From an uncultured Oscillibacter sp. (GTDB taxonomy: Bacteria > Bacillota > Clostridia > Oscillospirales > Oscillospiraceae), in assembly GCA_902476875.1 (NCBI GenBank), contig CABSFC010000135.1, forward strand, positions 1-5,945: a stretch of DNA of 5,945 nucleotides. The letters are read 5' to 3'. The number at the start of each line of letters is the position of its first letter. Positions within the stretch are counted from its first letter, which is position 1. The notes below the pieces were generated by a model. It was not told the DNA's origin and searched no databases. It worked only from the letters and a program-made list of their open reading frames with translations. The translations under genes were made by a program, and so were the position numbers. Positions 1-4,181 of this stretch are shown here, one piece after another.

Positions 1-100
1 TCTCCTTGGCGGAGCCGGTGAGGATGATGCCGCCCTTGGTGGTCTCCTCGGTCTCCACCATCTTCAGGATGACGCGGTCTGCAAGCGGAGTGAGTTTCAT
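1..100 (-). CDS. groES: GroES co-chaperonin (10 kDa chaperonin), N-terminal part, runs off the left edge
   Basis: GroES is the heptameric lid of the GroEL folding chamber in the cytoplasm. Only the first 33 codons are inside the window. They read MKLTPLADRVILKM, then a Glu/Thr-rich stretch, then TTKGGIIL and a Ser-Ala-Lys-Glu end. This is the conserved GroES N-terminus up to the start of the mobile loop. The start is firm: AAGGAGG lies at 115-109 on the minus strand, 8 nt before the ATG, and a CIRCE operator and promoter lie upstream. GroEL would be expected next, outside the window to the left. The gene has its own heat-shock promoter and so is probably independent of the lipid kinase gene upstream, although read-through from that gene cannot be excluded because no terminator is visible between them. 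Confidence 0.96.
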   Translation of the reverse strand, partial: MKLTPLADRVILKMVETEETTKGGIILTGSAKE

Positions 101-145
101 AATGGGTTCCTCCTTGTGATATAAAAAATTTTGAAAAAACAGATT

Positions 146-182
146 CAGCGTTAGCACTCGTTCGTTTCGAGTGCTAACGCTG
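146..182 (-). promoter_or_regulatory. CIRCE operator (HrcA binding site) for groES
   Basis: The sequence holds TTAGCACTC (151-159), a 9-nt spacer (160-168) and GAGTGCTAA (169-177), an exact match to the CIRCE consensus. The symmetry goes further than the consensus: the arms CAGCGTTAGCACTC (146-159) and GAGTGCTAACGCTG (169-182) pair over 14 bp. CIRCE is the operator of the heat-shock repressor HrcA, which itself depends on GroEL for activity. The element starts directly after the -10 box, covering the expected transcription start near 178, so bound HrcA should block initiation. Confidence 0.97.
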
Positions 183-184
183 TT

Positions 185-213
185 ATCATAGTACAGTTGC
201 CCCAATTTGTAAA
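185..213 (-). promoter_or_regulatory. Sigma-A-type promoter of groES
   Basis: On the minus strand TTTACA (213-208) and TATGAT (190-185) are separated by exactly 17 nt. Both boxes are 5 of 6 matches to the vegetative consensus. Transcription should start near 178, inside the CIRCE element, giving an AT-rich leader of about 78 nt before groES. This is the usual arrangement of HrcA-controlled vegetative promoters in Firmicutes. Confidence 0.88.
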
Positions 214-256
214 GGGGGATTTTCACAAAAGTTATGAAGAATTTGTAAATGTTGTG

Positions 257-1189
257 TCAAACTGGCTGCCGCGCCGTGGCATTGGGGTCGCAGCCCGCGG
301 GGCCGAAGAAGTTCAGCCGCCTGTCCGCCAGACGCAGCGTGGCGTCCCGCCAGCGGAAGGTCTCGCCGTCCAGGCAGGTGATAAATTCCTCGCCGTCGGC
401 GTGGATGCGGACCTCCCGGGCGGTGGAGACGCGGAAGAGCGCGGAGGGGAGGCGGGCGTGGTCACCGGCGGAGTAGGCGGGGAAGAGGCGGGCGAAGGTG
501 GGCTTGCTGATGTTTTTGATGAGCACGGTGTGAAGTACGCCGTCGTCCATCCGGGCCTCCGGTACCGGTGTGGAGCCGCCGCCGTAGTAGCGGCCGTTGC
601 ACATGGACACCAGGGCGAAGTCGTCCTCGAGCTCCTCGCCGTCCAGCCAGACGGTCCAGCGCCGCCCGATGGGCTGGAACAGGAAGTTCACGGCCACGGA
701 ACAGAGATAGCTCCTCCGGCCGGACAGGAGGCCGCCGTAACGGTGGACGCTGTCGGCGATGCGGGCGTCGATGCCGGTGCAGGCAATGGTCAGGCACAGA
801 TGGCCGTTGCAGTCGATCAGGTCCAGGGGGAAGACCGGGCCGTCCCACAGGTTTTCCGCGTCGGAGAATTTCGCCATATCCGGGCCGAAGTTTTTCAGAA
901 AGTCGTTGCCGGTGCCGGTGGGGATGCAGGTCATGGCGGCGTTGGGAAAGCCGGCGATGCCGCCCGCCACCTCGGAGACGGTGCCGTCCCCGCCGCAGGC
1001 GTAAAGGCGGAGCGCCTCCCCGGAAGCGGCCAGCCTCCGGGCCATGTCCGTGGCGCCGCCGGGGCGGTCCGTCAGCATGCAGGCGCAGTCCAGGCCGTGG
1101 ACCTCCCGCAGCCGGTCCGCCATGCCGTAGATGCGGGCGGCCTGGTCCCTTTTTCCGGCGCGGGGGTTGATGATGAAAATGTGGCGCAT
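257..1189 (-). CDS. Diacylglycerol kinase family lipid kinase (DagK/YegS/LCB5 type)
   Basis: This 310-residue protein, a usual length for the family, is a soluble or membrane-associated kinase that uses ATP to phosphorylate a lipid hydroxyl, most often diacylglycerol recycled from lipoteichoic acid or phospholipid turnover. Visible family motifs are INPRAGK at the N-terminus (7-13), the nucleotide-binding GGDGT (66-70), PTGTGNDF (90-97), NGRYYGGG (198-205) followed by P-x-A-x-x-DDG, and a C-terminal DGE. Two DGE triplets occur (265-267 and 274-276); the second, in a CLDGE context, best fits the usual catalytic position. The start has AGGGGG at 1202-1197, 7 nt upstream. The gene lies 66 bp downstream of the RNA methyltransferase gene with no terminator between them, so the two are probably cotranscribed. 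The exact lipid substrate cannot be read from sequence; related enzymes act on other lipids such as sphingosine-like bases or undecaprenol. Confidence 0.93.
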   Translation of the reverse strand: MRHIFIINPRAGKRDQAARIYGMADRLREVHGLDCACMLTDRPGGATDMARRLAASGEALRLYACGGDGTVSEVAGGIAGFPNAAMTCIPTGTGNDFLKNFGPDMAKFSDAENLWDGPVFPLDLIDCNGHLCLTIACTGIDARIADSVHRYGGLLSGRRSYLCSVAVNFLFQPIGRRWTVWLDGEELEDDFALVSMCNGRYYGGGSTPVPEARMDDGVLHTVLIKNISKPTFARLFPAYSAGDHARLPSALFRVSTAREVRIHADGEEFITCLDGETFRWRDATLRLADRRLNFFGPAGCDPNATARQPV

Positions 1190-1255
1190 AATGGCACCCC
1201 CTGTGAGAGATCAGAGATAGATGGCGGGGGATGGGGATAGCTTTTATCCGGGCGG

Positions 1256-2365
1256 TTACCTGCCGTACATGAATAAATCGCACTTGATCATGCCGTTGTA
1301 CAGCTTGCGCTTTTTGTCCGCGGGGCGACCGAAGCAGCGCTCGAACTCCGTGTGGGAGCTGAGCACCAGCACCCGCCATTTCGGCGGCAGGTCCCGCAGG
1401 GCGCGGCCGAACATCCGGTACAGGTCCTCGGCCTCTTTTTTCTCCAGCAGGCGCTCGCCGTAGGGCGGGTTGGTCACCAGCTGGCCGTACTCGCTGTCCC
1501 GGTGGAACTTCCCGGCGTCCGCCGCCTCGAAGCGGACGCAGTCCGCCACCCCGGCCAGCTCCGCGTTGTGCCGCGCCAGCTCCACGGCCGCCGGGTCGAT
1601 GTCGCCGCCCCAGATGTCGTAGACGCCGTGGAACTCCTTATCCATGGCCTCGTCGGCGGCGTCCAGCCACAGCTTGGAATCCATGGACTTCCACTTCTGA
1701 GCGGAAAAGCTGCGGTCCAGGCCCGGGGCACGGTTCTTGGCGATGAGGGCGGCCTCGATGGGGATGGTGCCGCTGCCGCAGAAGGGGTCGCAGAAGGGGT
1801 CCTTGCCCCGGTAGCGGGACAATGTCACCAGAGCCGCCGCCAGGGTCTCCCGCAGGGGGGCGCCCATGTTCCGAGCCCGGTAGCCCCGCTTGTACAGCCC
1901 CTCGCCGGAGGTGTCCAGATACAGGGTCGCCACGTCCTTGATGATGGCGAACTGAATTTGATACCGGCTGCCGGACTCCGGCAGGGTCCCGCAGCCGTGG
2001 ACATCGCCCAGCCGCCGGGCGGCGGCTTTTTTGACGATGGCCTGGCAGGCGGGAACGGAGTGCAGCGTGGAGTTCAGGGAGTAGCCCTTGACGGGGAACT
2101 CGCCGTCCCGGGGGATGAAGTCCTCCCAGGGCAGGGCCAGCACGCCCTGGAACAGGGCTTCAAAATCTCTGGCGGGGAAAGAGCCCAGCTCCATCAGCAC
2201 CCGGGCGCCGCAGCGCAGGTTGATGTTCAAACGGGCGATGTCGGCCATGGTCCCCTCACAGTGGACCCGGCCGTTTTCCGCCCGGACATTTTGCAATTGC
2301 AGGCGCTTCATCTCGTCCGCCACCAACGCTTCCAGACCAAACAGACAGGGGACCGTCAGGATCAT
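1256..2365 (-). CDS. THUMP domain class I SAM-dependent RNA methyltransferase (YpsC / RlmL N-domain family)
   Basis: This 369-residue protein is predicted to methylate guanine N2 in RNA, probably 23S rRNA by analogy with the methyltransferase half of E. coli RlmL; the actual site is not shown. An N-terminal ferredoxin-like plus THUMP RNA-binding region (about 1-155) ends near the conserved KRGYR (159-163). The Rossmann methyltransferase domain has SAM motif I DPFCGSGT (193-200), an acidic GGDIDP loop (253-258) and the catalytic NPPYGERL (299-306), a form of N-P-P-Y typical of amino-group methyltransferases. The frame is open upstream to an ATG ending at 2437, adding 24 residues. The ATG ending at 2365 was chosen because GGAGGT (2378-2373) sits 7 nt before it, the protein then begins with the family-like MILTVPCLFGLE, and the promoter lies on top of the longer start. 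It is probably the first gene of a unit with the lipid kinase. Confidence 0.93.
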   Translation of the reverse strand: MILTVPCLFGLEALVADEMKRLQLQNVRAENGRVHCEGTMADIARLNINLRCGARVLMELGSFPARDFEALFQGVLALPWEDFIPRDGEFPVKGYSLNSTLHSVPACQAIVKKAAARRLGDVHGCGTLPESGSRYQIQFAIIKDVATLYLDTSGEGLYKRGYRARNMGAPLRETLAAALVTLSRYRGKDPFCDPFCGSGTIPIEAALIAKNRAPGLDRSFSAQKWKSMDSKLWLDAADEAMDKEFHGVYDIWGGDIDPAAVELARHNAELAGVADCVRFEAADAGKFHRDSEYGQLVTNPPYGERLLEKKEAEDLYRMFGRALRDLPPKWRVLVLSSHTEFERCFGRPADKKRKLYNGMIKCDLFMYGR

Positions 2366-2408
2366 GGCCCGCACCTCCCAAAACAGTTTTGTCGATTTTA
2401 TCAGCCCC

Positions 2409-2437
2409 AGTATAGCAGGAAAAACGGGAATGTGCAA
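2409..2437 (-). promoter_or_regulatory. Extended -10 promoter for the RNA methyltransferase and lipid kinase genes
   Basis: On the minus strand TTGCAC (2437-2432), a 17-nt spacer and TATACT (2414-2409) are visible. The -10 box is preceded by TGC (2417-2415), the TG-N of an extended -10 element, which makes up for the weak -35. Transcription should begin near 2402, leaving a leader of about 37 nt. This excludes the longer reading of the methyltransferase gene that would begin at 2437. Confidence 0.75.
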
Positions 2438-2500
2438 CGCGGTTCCCTCCTTTTTCCCATTGCGCCGCTGATTGCCGGGGCGTCAATATCTTCGTGAAAA

Positions 2501-2524
2501 GGCAGGCGCCAGACGGCGCCTGCC
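2501..2524 (-). terminator. Strong GC hairpin, possible minus-strand terminator or insulator
   Basis: GGCAGGCGCC (2501-2510) and GGCGCCTGCC (2515-2524) form a perfect 10-bp stem around the tetraloop AGAC. Four A residues (2497-2500) precede it on the plus strand, so on the minus strand the hairpin is followed by TTTT and then CACG. The other side has no T-run. It therefore resembles a weak rho-independent terminator for leftward transcription, yet no leftward gene lies to its right. It may block antisense transcripts from reaching the methyltransferase promoter, or be a remnant of a lost gene. Confidence 0.6.
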
Positions 2525-2564
2525 CGATAACGGAAATTTGTCATTTTTCCTGAATGTTAAAATG

Positions 2565-2604
2565 CGTTGCTTGTGGCAACGGGCGGTTCCGGCTACAATA
2601 GCCG
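2565..2604 (+). promoter_or_regulatory. Promoter of the XRE regulator with two dyads, candidate autoregulatory operators
   Basis: TTGTGG (2571-2576), a 17-nt spacer and TACAAT (2594-2599, 5 of 6) form a plausible vegetative promoter. Two inverted repeats lie on its boxes: CGTTGC-N5-GCAACG (2565-2581) covers the -35, and CGGCTA-CAA-TAGCCG (2590-2604) covers the -10. XRE repressors often repress their own gene through such sites, so these are candidate operators. That role is inferred from position and symmetry only. Confidence 0.65.
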
Positions 2605-2634
2605 TAACAACTGAAAGAAAGGAGGCTATCCCCC

Positions 2635-3144
2635 ATGCTCAACGAAAATATCAGAGCGATCAGAAAATCAAAAGGACTTTCGCAACAAGAGCTTGCTGTC
2701 AAGCTGAACGTCGTGCGACAGACAGTTTCGAAATGGGAGAAAGGCCTGTCGGTTCCCGATTCCGATATGTTGATCTCCATATCGGAAATACTTGAAACAC
2801 CTGTGAGTACGCTGCTGGGAGAAAACATCATTGCGTCGGAAGCGGATGCCTTAAAGGCGATTTCCGCAAAACTGGAGGTCATAAACTTGCAACTTGCACA
2901 AAGAAAAACCACAAGAAAAAGAATCCTGCATTGGCTGCTTATCTCATTGTGCGTGGCCATAGTGGCAATTTTTGCGGTCTTGTTCCGATTGGAAAGCCCC
3001 TATTTGGGCTGGGATTATAGGAATCCTGAAACCGCCGTTCTCGGAGTGGCGTTTCACGCGTTTGAATGGCTGTTTGTCAGAGTGGCGCCGATTATCCTGA
3101 TCGGCGCGATCATGGGAACTTTTCTGACACGGAAGAACGGATAA
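2635..3144 (+). CDS. Membrane-anchored XRE-family transcriptional regulator
   Basis: This 169-residue protein has an N-terminal helix-turn-helix of the XRE/Cro-CI family (about 4-60), with QQELAVKLNV as the supporting helices and RQTVSKWE (29-36) as the recognition helix. A linker with a coiled-coil-like stretch (about 68-92) follows, then a basic KTTRKR patch and a hydrophobic segment (about 98-117), a short loop with SPYLGWDYRNPE, and a second hydrophobic segment (about 136-163). The expected picture is a DNA-binding head in the cytoplasm held by two membrane helices. The start has AAAGGAGG (2618-2625) 9 nt upstream. Base composition is odd: positions 2641-3060 count to about 47% GC, against well over 60% in sampled lines of the flanking genes, and AAA/GAA/TTT codons are common, which suggests transfer. 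The signal and target genes are unknown; autoregulation is likely from the dyads at its promoter. Confidence 0.88.
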   Translation: MLNENIRAIRKSKGLSQQELAVKLNVVRQTVSKWEKGLSVPDSDMLISISEILETPVSTLLGENIIASEADALKAISAKLEVINLQLAQRKTTRKRILHWLLISLCVAIVAIFAVLFRLESPYLGWDYRNPETAVLGVAFHAFEWLFVRVAPIILIGAIMGTFLTRKNG

Positions 3145-3157
3145 GGAGAGGGCCGTG

Positions 3158-3235
3158 ATGAAACACATCCTCCATAACATTTACAGCAAAAGGGAGATCG
3201 CGGCCCGCTTCTTGACAAAAAAAGCCCCTTTGTGA
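3158..3235 (+). CDS. Small ORF, 25 residues, directly after the XRE gene
   Basis: An ATG at 3158 opens a 25-codon frame encoding MKHILHNIYSKREIAARFLT followed by KKAPL and TGA. It has a good ribosome binding site, AAGGAGAG at 3143-3150, whose first bases are part of the TAA stop of the XRE gene. Translation could thus be coupled, with 7 nt from the site to the ATG; an in-frame GTG lies just before at 3155. The peptide is basic with an amphipathic look and has no hydrophobic core long enough to span a membrane. I do not recognise it. It could be a real small protein of the XRE unit, a translated leader, or the surviving 5' end of a lost gene. Its last codons double as the promoter of the next gene. 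Confidence 0.4.
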   Translation: MKHILHNIYSKREIAARFLTKKAPL

Positions 3236-3241
3236 TAGGAT
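3212..3241 (+). promoter_or_regulatory. Promoter of the DUF2798 gene, embedded in the small ORF
   Basis: A perfect TTGACA (3212-3217) is followed after 18 nt by TAGGAT (3236-3241, 4 of 6). TGA (3233-3235) directly before it supplies a TG-N extended -10 and is also the stop codon of the small ORF. Transcription should start near 3248, giving a leader of about 138 nt (3248-3385). The leader contains ATGCGCAT (3260-3267), a dyad ACGTG-N10-CACGT (3277-3296) and the palindrome at 3358-3375. Confidence 0.68.
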
Positions 3242-3357
3242 ATTCCCGCAAAATTTGATATGCGCATGGACGACACACGTGGTGCTTTCCGCACGTAAAT
3301 CTGATCACGGGACCTGGACCGATGAGCGGATTTCCGGCGGATGGCGGCCATGTGTGT

Positions 3358-3375
3358 CTTTTTGCGCGCAAAAAG
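3358..3375. repeat. 18-bp perfect palindrome overlapping the DUF2798 ribosome binding site
   Basis: CTTTTTGCGCGCAAAAAG is perfectly self-complementary. Its right end shares the first bases of the AAGGAG ribosome binding site (3373-3378). As DNA it could be a repressor operator. As RNA it could form a 7-bp stem with a CGCG loop that partly hides the ribosome binding site. No T-run follows, so it is not a terminator. Confidence 0.75.
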
Positions 3376-3385
3376 GAGAGGTATC

Positions 3386-3952
3386 ATGCCGAGAAACCAA
3401 TTTGAGAGAATGATCTTTGCCCTGCTCACCGTCATCATCACCGTCCACGGCTATGTGTTCTACAGCCTGTACGTGGTGAACGGGAGCCTGCTGATGGCGC
3501 TCAACGGCGCGGACAGCGTCCTGGCCGCCATCGCGAACCAGGGCGGCGTTTACATGTTTGGCCGGTTCTGCCCCATCTGGGCGGTGGTGCTGGTGGAGTT
3601 CTGCCTGGCCTACGGCCTGGAGGTGCTGATGGGCAGCCCCTGCTCCTTCAGGCTGGCCCGCCGGGTGTTCGATCCCCGGACAAGCCACCCCATGATGCTG
3701 GAGACCGCCGTTATCTGCGCCACCGTGGGGCTGATGTGCCCCGCCATGAGCTTCCTGGCGGCGCTGCTGTACTATCCGTACTACGCGGGCTTCCACGTGA
3801 TCACGCTGCTGGCCAACTGGCTGAAGCTGGTGTGCCTGAATTTCCCCTTCGCGTTCTTCTCCCAGATGTTCTTCATCCAGCCCCTGGTGCGGACGCTGTT
3901 CAAGGCGCTGTTCCGGAGAGACGAAAAGCGGAGCGCGGAGAAAGCCGCCTGA
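3386..3952 (+). CDS. DUF2798 family four-helix integral membrane protein
   Basis: This 188-residue membrane protein of unknown biochemical role fits the DUF2798 pattern, recognised from the opening MPRNQFERMIFALLTV with its basic lead and Phe-rich first helix, and the tandem layout of two similar two-helix units. Hydrophobic segments lie at about 8-33, 61-82, 104-129 and 146-166. A basic loop with RLARRVFDPRTSHPMM (89-104) links the two units, and a basic tail with FRRDEKR (176-182) ends the protein, so both are probably cytoplasmic. The ATG at 3386 was preferred to one at 3341 because AAGGAG (3373-3378) sits 7 nt before it and the first helix then begins normally. The gene has its own promoter and a terminator after it, so it is probably a single-gene unit. 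No catalytic motif is visible. Confidence 0.85.
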   Translation: MPRNQFERMIFALLTVIITVHGYVFYSLYVVNGSLLMALNGADSVLAAIANQGGVYMFGRFCPIWAVVLVEFCLAYGLEVLMGSPCSFRLARRVFDPRTSHPMMLETAVICATVGLMCPAMSFLAALLYYPYYAGFHVITLLANWLKLVCLNFPFAFFSQMFFIQPLVRTLFKALFRRDEKRSAEKAA

Positions 3953-3959
3953 GCGAAAC

Positions 3960-3995
3960 GAAACGGACCGTCTTTTCGACGGCCCGTTTCATTTT
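3960..3995 (+). terminator. Rho-independent terminator after the DUF2798 gene
   Basis: GAAACGGACCGTC (3960-3972) pairs with GACGGCCCGTTTC (3978-3990) around a TTTTC loop, 13 positions with a single A-C mismatch. ATTTT follows (3991-3995). The hairpin begins 7 nt after the stop codon. The short T-run makes it a modest but convincing terminator separating this gene from the operon to the right. Confidence 0.85.
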
Positions 3996-4038
3996 ACAAG
4001 ATTGTTACTAAAATGAAATGTTTTTCAACAGGGGGATA

Positions 4039-4047
4039 TGATAAAAT
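4039..4047 (+). promoter_or_regulatory. Extended -10 promoter of the XRE-NfeD / SPFH operon
   Basis: TGA-TAAAAT (4039-4047) matches the extended -10 form, with TAAAAT 5 of 6. The -35 region at the right distance is poor (TGTTTT, 4019-4024). An overlapping TATGAT (4037-4042) is a second option. Transcription would begin near 4054, giving a leader of about 128 nt. The poor -35 may mean an activator is needed. Confidence 0.55.
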
Positions 4048-4057
4048 AACAGTCAGA

Positions 4058-4121
4058 GGCGGCGCGTCCGCCCGGATGTAAACCTGAGGTTGCGCGGAAA
4101 ACGGGGGCGCAAAATCAGGTT
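4058..4121 (+). promoter_or_regulatory. Structured leader of the XRE-NfeD operon: two hairpins
   Basis: Hairpin one is GGCGG-CGCGT-CCGCC (4058-4072). Hairpin two pairs AACCTGA (4081-4087) with TCAGGTT (4115-4121) and, after a 2 by 2 internal loop (GG / AA), TTGCGC (4090-4095) with GCGCAA (4107-4112) around an 11-nt loop rich in G and A. That gives 13 pairs. I do not recognise a known riboswitch class. It could be a regulatory RNA structure, a protein-binding site on DNA, or a stabilising 5' end. Confidence 0.5.
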
Positions 4122-4126
4122 GGTGG

Positions 4127-4146
4127 AATTCCGGCGGAATTTCCGC
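4127..4146. repeat. Two overlapping palindromes before the XRE-NfeD start
   Basis: AATTCCG-G-CGGAATT (4127-4141) and GCGGAA-T-TTCCGC (4134-4146) are both perfect and share the CGGAATT region, so in RNA only one could form at a time. They end 23 nt before the ribosome binding site GGAGGAG (4170-4176). As DNA they look like a compound operator, possibly for the XRE domain encoded just downstream; that is inference. Confidence 0.55.
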
Positions 4147-4181
4147 TAGAATATGAAACACAGAGAAACGGAGGAGACGGG

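Noticed and set aside
200..218. CCCC-N10-GGGG hairpin as terminator of the lipid kinase gene
   Set aside because: Only four pairs, no T-run after it on the minus strand, and it overlaps the groES -35; no convincing terminator is visible between 214 and 256.
197..1240. A 347-codon open frame on the plus strand opposite the lipid kinase
   Set aside because: It has no ribosome binding site, low-complexity Gly/Ala/Val-rich sequence, and lies antisense to a gene with clear kinase motifs; long antisense frames are expected in GC-rich coding DNA.
2366..2437. Upstream ATG adding 24 residues to the RNA methyltransferase
   Set aside because: It has no ribosome binding site, and the extended -10 promoter at 2409-2437 would start transcription after it; the ATG ending at 2365 has a good site.
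3341..3385. Upstream ATG adding 15 residues to the DUF2798 protein
   Set aside because: No ribosome binding site lies before it, and the extra segment would run through the palindrome and the real ribosome binding site.
3217..3430. Programmed frameshift at a run of seven A residues (3217-3223) extending the small ORF
   Set aside because: The heptamer is slippery and the +1 frame stays open for about 60 codons, but the -1 frame stops after 11 codons and the +1 peptide has no recognisable pattern and crosses a palindrome and the next start.
4014..4040. SigW-type promoter before XRE-NfeD, as known for B. subtilis yuaF-floT
   Set aside because: TGAAAT resembles the TGAAAC -35, but no CGTA-like -10 lies 16 nt later (ATAT instead).
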